Shown one piece after another: positions 11,701 to 25,784 of a stretch of 64,000 bases of DNA (the first letter of the stretch is position 1; each line of letters begins with the position of its first letter). The stretch comes from Parus major (Eukaryota; Chordata; Aves; Passeriformes; Paridae), in the NCBI RefSeq assembly GCF_001522545.3, contig NC_031773.1:21764460-21828459 (forward strand), read 5' to 3'. Both the position numbers and the translations under genes were made by a program. A model generated the notes under the pieces. The model did not search any database. It worked only from the letters and a program-made list of their open reading frames with translations, and was not told the origin of the DNA.

Positions 11701-13714
11701 TTGAATGATCTTCAACCATTTATAACTAACTGAAGAAGAACCAGCTATATTTATTTTTTTTTGTAGTTAGTGATTCTTAGAGAGGTGCACTTCCTTGGGC
11801 TTTATTCTGATCCTTTAAATCTGTGCACATTTCTGGAACTCACAACACTGGCAGTTCCTTAGTGAGTGTCCTTTAAACTCTTCTGGCTGCAATTCCTTCT
11901 TCCATGTGATGCCACCAACCAGGTTTTTGTATTCAAAAAAAGCATCTGGTGATATTCTCCAGCCACCCTCCTCCTGTCTCTTGTGTTTTCATACCTACTT
12001 ACCTTATCTCTGTCCTAGGCTGACAAGTCCTACTGTGCTCATAAAGCATCTGCTTCCTATATTTGATCATACTTTTTGTTGTATTTCGAATCCCCTCTAT
12101 TTTTTTTTTACACTGTTTGTAGGAAAACAAGACCAGAACTGAACACAGTTTTCTAAAAAGAGATACAGACCATTTCAGGATAGCTTATATTTCTGGTCCC
12201 AACTTGGACAGTGAGCCATTATTATTCACAATGTTAATGCATGATTTTCCACCCTTGTTATTTCTCTGTACAAATCTTTATTGGTGGGAGCTGATGAAAT
12301 TTTCCTTGCTTCCCAGATATCCCTGAGAGAGGAAAAGGAGCTGTTGGGTGTCTAGCAGTGTCTGGGTGTTTTGATGACTGTCATCACATAATTTGTACAA
12401 AATAATCATTGGAATGGCATAGCTCAGCCAGCACCTGTGCTAACCAGGCAAAGAAAATTCACCCCTAGATTTGGACCAACACTTAGGTTAAAAGGAATGT
12501 ATCTTTGTTTGTCCTATGGATATGAATTTTTGCTTTTGGGTTTTTTTGGTGTTTTTTCCTTCTTCCTTCTTTCTTTCAGAAAATCCTTTTTTTTTTGGAG
12601 AACTGGATTAAAAAGCAATATAATGTTAAGAGACAGGGTTTTATATCTTGTGGACAAATTAACAAATATGAACCAGGAAGAATGCACACCAATCCCAAAG
12701 GCTCATAATTTTAAATAAATGAATACAAATAAAACAGAATATAAAGAATTTCCAGCAGTTCCTGTCTGAGACATTAACTGGAAGCAACGTGAACAGGAGC
12801 TGTGTGAGATGTACTGACTACACCAAGTGTTTAGTGACACCAAGGGTTGCTGTAAAGAGAGTCCAGTTGCAGGCTCCATTGATTCCCAGCAGGACAGACT
12901 AGATTTTGACACATTCCTCCTGGGAAACATTTCCAAGGCAACTAATAAATATCACCCATCTAATCTCCCTCACCTGACCTTGGTTCATGGGCACTTTCTG
13001 TTCCCTTAGACACCTCATGAGCACATGGAAGATGACAACCCAACACAATTCTGAGTCCTTCTAGGAACATGCTATTTGGTAAATTTTTTCAGCATCGTGA
13101 CTAAAATCAGGATTGAGCTGTGAAGCACAGCTTTTGGTGCAGATTCAAACTCACTTTCTAAAGCCCAGGGGTATGTTTTGATGTGCCACCTTGTTCCAGC
13201 AGAGAAAGAGTTTTCCTATTAGTTGTGTGATTAGGTATATTCCAGTGCTCATCCCAGAAATATTGCTGAAAATTTTATATAATTCATTTCTCCTACATTT
13301 TTCCTTTTAGTTTCAATACTTGTGCTAAATAGCAGCAAATTCAAAACAAAGCATTGATCTGCCAATCCAATCCTAAATTTCTCTTGAGTATATATTAGCC
13401 ATCAGGTAAAACTGCTCCAAGTATAAATCGCATTAACACTAAAAAGCACTGTGAAAGTTTGCAAGGACAGCCATACCTCTTTTTGTGACAGCAACTGGGC
13501 ACAGTACTGAGATCTGTGAGCTGACTGCAATTGGGAATCAAATCCAGCTGCTCCCATGTTCAAATAAAACTGACTGACAAGAGGTTTTAGCCACTGCTGG
13601 CCTTCCTGCTGTTCAGCACTCTAATAGGCAGATCAAAATCTAGGTGGGGATGATTCCCAGCAAATTTCCAACTCCTTCAGTTTTTTGTTTTGTTTTTTTT
13701 TTTTTCCCACAGGG
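8730..13714. other. KCND2: Intron 1 block, nothing recognised
   Basis: Mixed composition. GC-richer patches at about 8700-9000, 9230-9450 and 10090-10420 could be old retroelement debris, but they carry no family-specific ends that I recognise. A 113-codon open frame at 10087-10428 has no recognisable domain. T-rich tracts occur near 12540-12600. Confidence 0.5.
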
Positions 13715-14659
13715 AAGTTTGCTGCCTTCTTGGGGCCCGGGTAAGGGATATTACTAGGAAACAGTCCTCTGACTATGACCCCCATTAATTGTCAGGTCTG
13801 TAGCGATGAGATTAAAGAAATTAATCCTGGAGCAATCAAAATAGACTTCAGGGCACTGGGGCATTTGGTCAAAGGTGTGTATGTGAGGAGGGTGGTTCAA
13901 CAAGGCCAAGTGCACGATCCTGAGCTTTGGTCACTATAACCCCATGCAGAGCTACAGGCTGGGGGCAGAGGGGCTGGAAAGTCTCCCTGCAGGAAAGGAC
14001 TTGCAGCTGGTGGTTACAGCTGGCCGAAAATGAGCCAGCTTGTGCCCAGGTTGCCAAGAAGGCCAGTGGCATCCTGGCTTGTATCAGAAATAGTGTGGCC
14101 AAGAGGGAAAGGGCGATCTGTCCATACTTGGCCCTGGTGAAGCCAAACCTCAAGTCCTGTGTCCAGTTCTGAGCCCTTCAACTCAGGAATAACTCTGAGG
14201 TGCTGAGGCAAGTCAGAGATGGAACAAAGAAGCTGATGAAGGGGCTGGAGCACAAATCTAATGAGGAGGGGCTGAGGGAGCTGGGGTTGTTTAGTCTAGA
14301 GAGAGGAGGACAGAGGGAACTGCGCTGCTCTCTACAACAGCCTGAAAGGATCAGATAGGGGTTGGCCTCTTCTGCCAAGTCCAAGTGGAAAGATGAGAGG
14401 AAATGGACTCACATTGAACCAGGGGAGGTTCAGATTAGATATTAAAAAAAAAAAATCGTTGAAAAGAGTGGTTAGGTACTGGAATAAATTGCCCAGGGAG
14501 GCAGCAGAGAGAGTGACCATCTCTGGAAGTGTTCAAGGAGTGTCTGGGTGTGGCATTTGGGGATAGAGTTTCAGGGTGGTTACAGTGGTGCCAGGTTGAT
14601 GGTTGGACTAGATGATGTTGAAGGTCTTTTCCAACCTTGGTGATTCTGTGATTCTGTAA
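13715..14659 (+). mobile_element. CR1 LINE fragment, 3' part with internal deletion
   Basis: The left part (about 13715-13880) resembles a more 5' segment of the CR1 ORF2 region, recognisable by ttcttggggcccgggtaagg and the ggtctgtagcgatgag stretch. From about 13890 it jumps to the region encoding the C-terminal end of the reverse-transcriptase polyprotein, where a degraded frame retains [16 protein letters not shown]. It then continues through the 3' UTR to the diagnostic tail gattctgtgattctgta. Several hundred bases between the two parts are missing. Frameshifts and stops make it non-functional. CR1 is the dominant non-LTR retrotransposon of birds, and this copy is antisense to KCND2. Confidence 0.9.
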
Positions 14660-17600
14660 AGTTCCCAGACTGCAATAAAGGTTTGCTTTTGCTCATTGGC
14701 ACACCTTCCAACTTAAAAACATCCTGGTTCTTCTTCCACATATTAAGTCCCATTAGACAACACAAGTTTATTATGTTAGAATACTGATAGAAGAAATATT
14801 TTAAAAATGTTTTTGAAGTAATGAATAGAATTATTGCCTTCTCTTTAAAAACAATTATCCTCCCAACTTTCTATTTATTACTTGTTTTGCTTCACATATT
14901 TTCACCTCCCTTGAAAATAAGCTTTTGTGTCACATTCAGCACTGGCCAATTAGGCCAAGCTAATTTTTTGCTTGCCAACACAACCACCAATGGATCTGTA
15001 TTATTTTTATATTCCTTCAGGCAGAGCTGAAAAACATGAAATAGCTTTTGTCAGTATGACACAGCTACTGGCCTAAGTCTCTAGGGATCTCTGCCAAATA
15101 TTGAATACTTCACTTATTTTTTTCTCTAATGCCTACTTGAAATCTGTTCAAAGAAGTGTAAAAAGTACTCATATATTTTTATACACATACACACACACAT
15201 GATAAATGATATACATATACATTTTATATTACATATAAACAATTAGGTAAGACTAAAAACTTTCCCTGAAAAGTAATAATAATTCCATTGTAAATCTTTT
15301 GTGCACTAAAAGATTTATCACAGTCCAATCTCTTAGTGTCCCTTTCTAGCTAGTATTCAGGAGAGTAACTTTTCTGAGAATATCTACTGTTATTTTGCAT
15401 CAGAAATCTAGCTCCTTCCTTTTCATGACATTTTTCATGCCCTCCTGTTTAGAATATAGTTGAGAAAACATATCAGCTGCAATGGACCATTTACTAATTT
15501 TTCTCTTGGTCTAATAATGTTTTTTGCTCTTTTCCAATTTTCAGGGATTTCTGAACTTGCTCAGGCAAGTCTGGGAGAATCAAAACAACTCTTGTACTTC
15601 TAGTCTAGCAAAACAAAAGCCTCTTCTGAGTTCACTGAAGGCTCTGCACAATTCAGCTTTTCATCAGTACTAAATCACTCCAAACCTTGAAAGAAGGAGG
15701 TGATGCTACAGCCTGGCAGAGTAATCAGCTTCAGCTGGGCATAGTTATATCCCCTTTTTCGCAAAGAAACCAAGAGCCTGTATGAGCTGCTCTGCCCAGG
15801 GACAGCTTAACCCTCACCCTCCCAGCCACCAGCCTCTGCAGGCTGTAAAAGCTTGGTGCTGCATTGTTTATGTAAATTAAATAGGGAAATTTTCAACTAC
15901 TACAATTAAAAATTGAATTATTGAATCAATGGTTTCAGATGTCCTCTCTCCATCAAATTGTGCAGTGTGGAGCTTGACTGCTTAACCGCACTGGCTCTGA
16001 GTCTTGACACAAATTTGAATGGATATCTTTGGACATGGCAGTGTAGCAGCATGTTACAAAGAGTAGAAATGGGTCTGCCTCTGCCAGTTTTCCTAGTGCA
16101 TTTTGTAATGTGACCTCTTGTGTGCTAGTAATTGGACTCAAGCCACCAATGAATCTCTGAACATTAGCACACTGCAATGACACAGTAATGACTTTCTGTC
16201 ACTACTAACCCCATTCCTATTTGAATTCATGTCCCATGACTGAGAGGTTCTGTATTTCACTACCAATCCTCTCAGTCATTCAGGCATAAAGCTTCATAAC
16301 GCTGACCACTACTATTCTTTTCACAAGTAACAAAGAAATAAATTTTCCACATGGATTTATATTTTTTTTTTCCATTTTAAAGAAATGTTTCCCCCTCTCT
16401 TCTATACAACATTTAAAAGCTTTGTTTTCAAAATCTACCTTTTTAGAGATTGCTTATAAACCTTGAATTTTCTCATGGATTGCTGAGATATGGAGCTTCT
16501 GGACCCTTAACCGTAATTTCATTACATTTTAAAATGCAAACTCTGTAAAGTTTCAGTATTCATTAAAAAGTCTGAAGCTTTGTAGAAAATTTGTCAGATG
16601 CCAGTGGTAAACAGAAGGATTTTGGAAGGTCGCATGAGACTTCTTTTCCCAGAGTGATGCAAATACATATTCCCTACATGTGTTGCCAAGAAATCATGCA
16701 ATAGGGAATGCTGGAAAGGGATTTTCTCAATCTCTTCCTATGCAGACTGTCATTCATGAAATGCTTATAAACATTCAGCAGTCCAAGCCTCGTTTAATTA
16801 AATAATCAAACCATAGCTACAAGAAGTCTTGTAAATTTTTTCCTAATTAATTTTAATTTTTGAATTTCAACATGAAGAAAACACTATCTGTCAAGAGTGA
16901 GTAATGTCTTTAGAGGCTGGAGCTTTCATGAAGGGTCAAATCCCTCATGTATGAAAACTTTTTGATCTCAACTATCCAACAGATGTTTTGACTGCACTGA
17001 AAACCAAGGATGGAACTCAGAAGGAGCATCTGCACTTCTTCCCCAGCTTTTGGAAGGAAAGCCTTATTCTATCCTTTCCCTTCTTCAGGTTTTGAAAGAC
17101 AGTCCTGTTTTGTTTAAGATGGTGGCTCAGTATATTCTTCTAAAGAATGTAGGCCTTCTTGTAGCATGGATCTGGATTGTGTGAGGGACTAGGAATTCAG
17201 TCTCACAGAACAACTTTGGCTTTTTTCCTACCAATTGGCTTACACTGACCTTCCCCAGAGGGCAAACTCCATTTTTAGGTGTCTAATTCTCTTGTCATTA
17301 TTTGGCACAGCCTGTGTGCAAACCGTTATGCCTAGTAATTAGATACTGCAGTGCTAGGGGTTGTGACACAAGACTTTCTGAATCATTAATATTATGCCTC
17401 TGCTATAATTCTTTGCCTTTCCAAAAGTTGTGTGTCATGCTCAGAGAAATGCTGTGGTGTGTCAGACATTGGCCAGAAAGCATGACAAAAGTTGCTTTTT
17501 CAGTAGAGATTCCTGTGCTGCAAATAAGGCTCCTTCTGCTTACCCACCCTCTGCAGTGAATTACCCAAATCGGTGATCCCTGAGCATTTTGAACTATGCA

Positions 17601-20600
17601 CCAGCTTGCTTTGAACTACTGTGAACCTTTAGAATTACATGGTCAATTGAGAGCACTATAAAAGCAATATATTGCACATCATTTATCTTGGCCCTGCAGG
17701 CTGTGTTTTTGGACCCCTAGATGTAAACAATAACAAGCAAGTAAAGTTCCTCCTGACCAGCACTCTTGCCACAGCTGAAAGATTACTTCCTGAGCCACTT
17801 TCTCCAGCTTAACATCCACAGCAGTATCAAAGAATAACCTACCTGTCTCCAAGTATAACTATATTTGATGCATTTATCTTTCTGAATGTCAAAATCCATT
17901 GGGAACTCTAACCAATATCTGGCAGTCCTCATGCTTAATTTTGCCTGTGACAGTCACTGAAAATTTTGTCCTTGGATTTTAAATTTCTACTCAGCCTTTT
18001 GGTTCAAACTGTGTTTCTTTTATCTCTACAACAGCAGACATGGTTTAATGAGGAATGCCGAACCCTCTCCTTTTTATGCATTTTCAATGAGTTTTGCTTC
18101 TCACCCAGTATAAATCACTTTCTAGACACCTTTATATAGCAGGTCTTCTGTCCTTTTCTGCTGTCAGGTTTGTTGTTTTCAGTGTGTTGAGTACTGATCT
18201 CCTTCCTTTTCTCCTTGACTTTCTTACTGTAGTTACTTTTAAATTTGTGCCCACGTTATAACTTCACAGCTTTGGTCCTCGAGCAGGAATCCTGGGAGAA
18301 GAGCACTAACACTGAGCTCCTGATGCAAACAGATTACACACCTCAAAGCACTACTTCTCTATGAACTGCCTGACAACTGCCCCCTGGGTTCCCACCGATT
18401 TTCACCTCTGTACAGAATTTGTGTGTCTAGGGAACAAGTGAAGAAATGACCTGTTGGCCTTGAGCTGTTACATGGTAGAGTGGCAGAAGAGTGACAGGTA
18501 TGGCTTCATGTCACTGCTGTGGATGTTGTGCCATGTGGCACTCTTGTCTCCAGAAGTGACTTCTGTTCTCCTGTGGGAAATGATAGTTGGTGTCTCTTGA
18601 TTGCAAGGACTCTTAAACCAACTTATAGCACACATTCTACATAGTAAAAATCATAGATGCTGAATTTTCTTTGAGTAGTATTTTCAAGTGCAGTATAATT
18701 CCAATGACTGATTAGAACTCTATTCTAACCTCATTACTTGCAACTACAGTTTCACCTATGCCAGAGGGCTTTTCTAAGTGTCCACTTTCAGCTCAAAGTG
18801 TCTGATCCTTGCAATCTGGCTCACAGTCTATATCTGATTGCAGGGGACACCCCACCAATGCTGACAGTAATTCTGTTTCTTGTGATAATAAGGCACATTA
18901 CTTAATGAGGTAATTAGCATGATTCATAATAATTTTTATCTTCTGCAATAGACCTTCCATGCCTTCAGAGAATATGCTATGTTTTTACAACTGTAGTGGT
19001 CTCTTGTACCCTGCTTAAATCCACCTGGTACCAGACCAGAAGTTCTCCTTGATGCTGTCTTTCTCCCCTACCTACAGTTGCAAGGATTCTTCTTATGGGG
19101 AGAACATGAATCTGGTCCACTACCACAACCACTGCCAAGATGCACAGCAATCTCATTCCTTTAATTTCTGCATTTAGGACTTACTCTAGCACTACAAAAG
19201 CTGAACTAATAATACTAATACTAATAATACTTTCCACAGAAAAAAATATAATTATGCAAGAATCTGAGACTGACTAATCATGCCATCTTTTTACTGTGAC
19301 TCCTGTCATACTTTCTGGCCTTTCTCTGGTGCGTTCAAATCGTCTTTCACCCTGCTGGTAAACTTTAGAATACGAAATCTCAGAGTTACTTGTGCTGGAG
19401 AGGACAGATCAGTTCTTGGTGTTAAATAGCTAAAAAGACACTAAACTACATTTCATTGCTTTCAAAGTAGGGCAGATTTTGGTTTTAAATATTAGGAGAC
19501 GTTTCCTTTTTTTTTACTCAAAACTGTGCTATTACAGGCTCATAAGTTGGATAGAAATTCAAGCTCTGTCTCTCCAGGCCTTTCCTTCCTTAATGTGCTC
19601 ATCAGCATTAACCACCTAATGCATTTGCCTTAGGAGCTGGAAGATCTCTATGTTCTATTATCAACATGATGTCTTTAAAAAATAGGCATGCAGGTATTTC
19701 ACTGGCCTGTTCCTGTTCAGAAAGTGTTGGAAGGAGTGGAGAAAAAGTCTATAGGAGGTCAACTCTTACAGGAAAGAAAATAAAAGACAAAATTAATAGA
19801 AGCTTCTTAGGGAGTAATGCAGCAACTTCCATCTGTGCCAGTAATTCAGAACACAGCTGAACAGTATTTTTTCCCTCTGATTTTATATTATGCCACTTTT
19901 CTTTCCCCCCTCCCTAAAATGTTCCATCTGTCTGCTAATCTCTGATCCTCCCATTTGTAAGAACTACTGCCCAGTCAGTGGAACTCAAATTTTAGTTTGT
20001 AGGATCATGGCTTAAAGGCTTTGGGATCCTGTGTTCATAGAAATATGTGTGTCACCACATGTACACCATCAGAATAACCTCACAGAGAAGGACCTGAGGG
20101 AAAAGAAGAAAGAGGTGTCTGGGGTCATGGTTCCTGTTCCTAAGGGATTATACATGTCTGTGAGGACAGCCATGCATTTGGTCCTCCTGCTCAGTGATTA
20201 AGTGCTGTGAAGGTTAGGTGAGGGAACCACGTGGATGCGTTGGTCACCTTTTAAAGAGATTTATCCTCTTCAGCTCAATGTTGTCTGGCATAGACCCCAG
20301 ACCAGGACTGGATTTCATCCACCAGCTCACAGGGTGGGCAGAAGAGACATGCAACCCAGTGGCTGTACCCTCCAGCATATTTCTACTCACTGCTGCTGGT
20401 GTCCTACAGGGAGAGGGGCACTGCTTCTGCTCTGAGTAAAGTCTGTGACCCTCAGTGGACAATATGGACCAGATTTTAGGGTGTGGTTGCTGGTGGCTAT
20501 AAAACAGTGGCTCAGCTCATCTGCAGCCATTCTATCCTTCTGACATAATAATTATGCAACTATGAAAAATGAGAAATCAAACAAAAGCAGTCAGTGAGGA

Positions 20601-21852
20601 TAGATTTCCTGAAACACAGAGTTCATCAAAGTATAGTTATGACATAGTGGAGCCAAATTCCTGTTAGTACAAATGTTTGTTGCAATAAGTGTATGCATTA
20701 AATAGTGCTGGAGAAACACTAAAGACAATCAAAACTTTGTGACAGTCCAAGTAATGCATTTTAGCTTGTAGATAAGAGATTGAGCAGATTTACTTAATCC
20801 TTAAAAAAAAAAAAACAACCCACCTTAAGTAGTTTATAAACCTATATAACATCTCACTTGAAAAATAAATCAAACTGTGACGTAAACCAACAAGTGTAAT
20901 AAATGCTGTTCTTCAAAAAATCTTTTGGACATGTCAGATGTAATTACATTGGTACTTATTTCATTCTATTCCCATAAAAGGGATGAATTTGTGGAGGTCA
21001 TGTACTGCATTATATCTAGCCCTTTCTACTAAGCTGAGCTGTTATGCAAGAAGTACATTAGGGCTACAGGGTAGCTCTTGCCAAAGGCCGAGTGGCACCA
21101 TAAAAAAGGAACACTTAGCAGAGGAGACTTCATTAAAATATTTCTCTCTTTCTTCTGCAAACAGTTTTACTTTGTAGGAGTAAAAATCCCATTGTTACAG
21201 AGTCATGGATGCTATTCTTGATACCTGAGTCTGTCAAGGTCTCAGGGTAGCAGTTATGGAAGTCTAACATAGTCTTTTTTTTGTTCATTTTCTATAAATA
21301 ATGCCCTAAACTCCCATTCCAGATCTTATCTGTGGTACATGTGGAGGACAAGAGGACCTTAAGAAGAGAGGGATATTTTCCCTGCTGAAGTCAATACAAA
21401 GGCAATGTGTTTGTCCTTGCATGTTCTGTCTGAGCTTATTCATTGAATTAGCAGGAGCAGGATTAGACCCCATAATACTCTTTCAAATTGACATGAGGTG
21501 GATTAGGGCTAAAACTACTGAAAACAACCTGTTTTCCTCAAAAACAATCTCCACATGAGTTTTCAGGATTTAAATGTAAAAAATGGTTTGTAAGTATCAT
21601 AAGTAACTTCTTTTGAGTTGAACTTTACTGGAAGGATAATTTCTTAATGACTAACAATTACAAGTTTCTGTAATGAGTGCTTTTTAATCTCCAGAGACAT
21701 AGTTTCCTTTTACTTCTAATATAAAAACATGTAATTTATTAAGTAGTGTTTTGTAATCATTTCGACAGGGAACCAAAATAGAGATCTTTAATGAAGACAT
21801 ATTGCAAGGTGGTAAAACAAAAAGTTTTGCTGTGGCACATCACTTTGTGAAC
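14660..21852. other. KCND2: Intron 1 block, nothing recognised
   Basis: AT-rich with a short CA/TA-rich stretch at 15181-15230, an AATACT-like run at 19209-19232 and poly(A)/poly(T) runs of about 12 near 20802. No LTR termini, CR1 tails or exon-like segments were recognised. Open frames stay below 90 codons. Confidence 0.55.
15181..15230. repeat. Low-complexity CA/TA tract
   Basis: Alternating purine-pyrimidine sequence (atacacatacacacacacat, then atacatatacat) forming an imperfect dinucleotide repeat. Confidence 0.75.
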
Positions 21853-21895
21853 ACTAAACTCTATATATAAATATATATATATATACTAAACTCTA
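21853..21895. repeat. TA dinucleotide tract flanked by an 11-bp direct repeat
   Basis: ACTAAACTCTA occurs at 21853-21863 and again at 21885-21895, separated by about 21 bp of TA-rich sequence. It is probably a slippage or unequal-exchange product around the TA tract. Confidence 0.8.
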
Positions 21896-24304
21896 ACCTC
21901 ATGTACACCAATGAATCCCCATCATGATGCCAATCAATGGGCAGTAACACAGAAAAAAAATAGTAGTGAACTTATTTTCAGACTTAGTGAAGTCTGAAAG
22001 CCAACCTCTGCCATTGGTAGTCTTTCAGTACTGTAGAAAAAGAGCTCCCTATTGATGATGAGGATTTATTAAGAGTGCTATGCTACTAATGTGCATTTAT
22101 AGACAGAGATGAAGGCAGTGTCTATGCCCCAAAAGCTTTAGCAGAACATATAAAGATAGGAGATGAAACTGAAATTGAATTCATCTCACCTTCCTCTAGA
22201 AAGCTATTGGAGGAATCTGAATCTGAAAGCTCTCAATTCTTAATGCATAGTTGACCCATTTCAAAAGACTTCAGGGTAACATCTTTCTCATCATCATCTG
22301 AAAGCCTAGGAAAAGTCAAGTGCTTTAACTATGGAGAGCTAAAAAGCAGAAGAGATGAATTTCAGCCTGTACATTTATGTTCTCAAAAGCAATGAAGAGG
22401 CTCGGAGACCTATGATGGTGCTCTTTAGAAGTTCCTCATACTCCCTCTCCAAATGTCAAAATCAAAAGCATTTCTTCACAGTAGATCAGTAAATACTCAG
22501 AGAAATAAAACCTGTCTTTTCCCTTTATATGCAGAGAACATTTTACTTGCTCTTTTTTTCCCTTTGTTTGACTGTGCTTGCCTATCAGTATGTGTGTACT
22601 TGTTCATGTGGAAGACTATTAATCACATTTGGCCAAAATTTTAGGGAGTTTAATAAATAATATCTTTGTTTTTTGGTGTTTGAAATGATACGTTTGACTT
22701 TGTTTTTGGTTTGCAGATGAGGTTGATGGGTCATTTCTAGTCTAAAGGTATTCTCATTCTATTTTATTGCAATTTTTATTATTACTCTGTCTTAAGCAAT
22801 GTAATATATACTTCATGCACATGGTTTATTAAGATACACAGTCTCTTCTCCCTTTCCTTTTGATTTTATATGCCTATACATTTTTATGATTCTGCCGTAA
22901 AGGATAATCCATAAATCAGTTCATGCTCATGTTTTATATTAGTATATGCTAAATAATATAGAGAAACTGCTCAAATCTATTTAACACACCAGACTGGAAA
23001 CTCTCTACAGTGAGGTATCTTACTGAGCATTTCACAGGTCTCTAATCTCCCTTAGCCTGTACAAACAACTACAACCCACACAAAACAGCTAAATCCAGGG
23101 CTGAATATTTACTGAAGCAGAAAAAATAATAATGTTTCTGCAAGTTGATGTTAGCAAAGTCAACAGAAAATGATATATGTCAGTAATGTGTTGTCCAGAA
23201 ATTGATATACTTTCTTTTTATTCATCTTCTTGCCAAAATTACATTTTAAATAGAATAAAGTATTCAGAACCACTTCACTTATAAGAGCAGCCTGTGTGTT
23301 CATTAGTGCTGAGCTCAAATTATTTTTTCCAGCAAAAAATGCCACAGTAAAAACCAATACCCCTTCTTAAGCTTTTGGAACAATTATTCTAGGCTGAAAA
23401 TATAATGCAATGGAATTTCTTTCATGATCTGATTTGCTGGTCTCTGTAACTCATACTCATTTGATGGAAAGGACCCAAAACCAGCCCTGGAGATATGAAA
23501 AACCATGATGTGAGTTGAAAGACACCAAATGAGACTTCCAGAGCACCTGAATAGATTCTTGTCTTGTGCAGTAGGAATACAGATGTGCCACCCATTTTGG
23601 TGAAAGCAATATCATGATGACTTCTGGGGCCAGCAGGGCCCCAAAGCAGAACTCTGCAAAAGGTGAGACTACAGGTTGGACTGGTTCATGTATCCCTTGG
23701 ATAGAGACACAGAGTTAATACATCTTCACTCTAGCAAATCCAGGCAGCATTTTCACCAAAAAGTCATATGAAGTATGAGAGGACAGAGTGCTATTCAAGT
23801 CTCTACAAGGGGGCTGGCATGTGCCTACCATGTGAAATAGAACATGCGTACTTAGGACACATTCACACTGTCCTCTGTGGCAAGGAAAGTACTGAAAACA
23901 ACAACCCAACAACACTTGAATGGGACATTATAACAGGCAATGGGAACGTGGTAACAAACTCCCTCTATACTGCTCTATCAGAACTTTGGCAGAAGAAGGA
24001 GCTTTAAGGAAATGAGAGTCCACTGCTGATTATGTGAGTATGTGACTGAGTGTCACAAAAGGAAAAGACTACTGTGTCTTTTCTGTTGTGTTCTTTACAG
24101 GCAAAAGGGTCTTTGCAGAAAAGAGCCCGCATATCTGGCACGGCAAACTGAGCAGTATGTTCTTCTTAAGCATATGTAGTGCTTTGTCACAGCCACCAGG
24201 ATGAGTAACATTACTGTGGACCAACTCTGGGCAATTGTAAAATCTCCTCTGGTGTAACGTGTTGGGTTTTGGACTTCCTGTTGCAAGGCATATGTTAGGA
24301 AACT
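21896..24304. other. KCND2: Intron 1 block, nothing recognised
   Basis: AT-rich sequence with several T-rich stretches. The 79-codon open frame at 23768-24007 has no recognisable domain. I see no LTR ends. The last 80 bases before 24305 may be a degraded upstream piece of the CR1 that follows. Confidence 0.5.
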
Positions 24305-24472
24305 GGCATAGGGCCACCAAGATGTCTAGGCTGTGGAGTCTTTGTCCTTGGATACATTTGGAATTTGTCTGGAAAGGGTATGAACATTGTGACCTGACTT
24401 CAAAGTTAGCCCTGTTTTGAGCAGACTGGACCAGATGACCTCCAACAGCATTTTTTCTACAATTCTGTGATT
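24305..24472 (+). mobile_element. CR1 LINE 3' tail fragment
   Basis: The segment follows the CR1 3' end in order: gggccaccaagatg, a deletion, ctgtggagtctttgtccttg, ctggaccagatgacctccaa, and the terminal acaattctgtgatt. It lacks the region encoding the end of reverse transcriptase, so it is both 5'-truncated and internally deleted. It is antisense to KCND2. Confidence 0.85.
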
Positions 24473-25085
24473 ACATAATGAGCCAGCAGCTCTTAACTGC
24501 AAGTGAACTCTCAGCACTCTCCTTGGGCTTAAGTACCATGAGATGTGTCCCCCAGATACAGCCCTTTGCACTTCTGTTTCTCTTCCTTTCCTTTGACTCC
24601 TTCCCCCCACTGCCCCCTTCCTCCACCCCAAAAATTATAAACAGTTTAGCAGTTGGAGACTGCTGAAATACTGATTGGGCAAGTAGCATTTGTGACTTTT
24701 TACCCTGTTTTTGATTGCTCCAGGCTAACTTTCCAAGTGAGATTCTAAAATAAAGCAGATGATGTGAAACAGTTCTCAATTCATGAGTGGCATGAGTTAA
24801 AATGAGTTACTGAGTTCCCTTTGATTTTATTTTTTCCTTTAATTTTAGGCCTTTTTCAGCTTTGCTTTAGCTCAATATACTTTTTATAACTATACTTATT
24901 TACACTGTGTACAGTAAGGCTTTAGTGTATTTTTGCTTAAGAATCTCTGCACTAGTGGATGCTGCAAGTGTTTGCAAAAAGAAGTCTGCTCCCTCTCCTC
25001 AGCAGATGAAATGATGATGAAAAAGCTTTAGGCCAAGATAGGGCAGACAGACTCATGACTCTTTCATTTCCCTCACCCAGAGGGG

Positions 25086-25784
25086 TGCAGGAGGATTGGA
25101 AATGGTCGTGGTCAATTCATGCTGCTTTGTCCCTGCTGCTCCTTCCTCCTCACACTCTTTCCCTGCTCCAGCATGGGTTCCTCCCACGGGCTGCACTTCT
25201 TCGAGAGCTGTTCCAGGTCTTTCCATGAGGGTAAAGTCCTTCAGGAGCAGACAGTTCCAGCATGAGTCCCTCATAAGCCATGGCTGCTGCCAGGAGGCTG
25301 CTCCTCCCTCCATGGGCTCTACACGGGCTGCAGCTTCCTTCAGAGCATCTCTATCTGCTCCCAGTCTGCATCCTGGGTTCTCCACAGGCTGCAGGTGGAT
25401 CTTTGCTCCCCTGTGGACCTCCATGGGCTGAAGGGGCTCAGCTGCTTCATCATAGTCTTCATCACAGGCCACACAGGAATCTCTGCTCTGGTGCCTGAAG
25501 CACCTTTCCCCCCTCCTTCTTCACTGATCTGGGTGCCTGCAGGGCTGTTTCTCTCACATTTTTGTCTCTTGTGTCCCTTGCAGCATTTTTTAATCTTTCT
25601 GAAATTGTCAGAGGCACCCCCAGCATCACTGATGGGCTTATCTTTTGGCAGTAAAGTGTCTGTTTTGGAGCTAGGTGAAACTGGCTATGCCCTACATGGA
25701 GGCAGCTTCTGGTGTCTTCCCACAGAAGCCAACCCTGAAACTATCCTTCAACTCATCAAAATCTTGCCATGTAAACCCAACACA
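25086..25784 (-). mobile_element. Solo LTR of an avian endogenous retrovirus
   Basis: On the minus strand it starts TGTGTTGGGTTTACATGGCA and runs through tandem imperfect copies of a ctccagcatgggt...cctccatgggctgcag-like unit, ending in CA. I recognise both the start and the repeated GC-rich middle as a common avian ERV LTR, although the family name is not certain. Termini are TG...CA, and a 4-bp GGGG lies at 25082-25085 and 25785-25788, consistent with a target duplication. No purine tract or internal region adjoins it, so it is a solo LTR. A degenerate TATA-like TTAAAAAA is on the minus strand near 25585-25593. It has the same orientation as KCND2. Open frames within it (up to 139 codons) are incidental. 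Confidence 0.82.

Noticed and set aside
25053..25498. Open frames of 139, 111 and 72 codons on both strands
   Set aside because: They come from the GC-rich subrepeats of the LTR at 25086-25784, where stop codons are scarce. No protein family was recognised.
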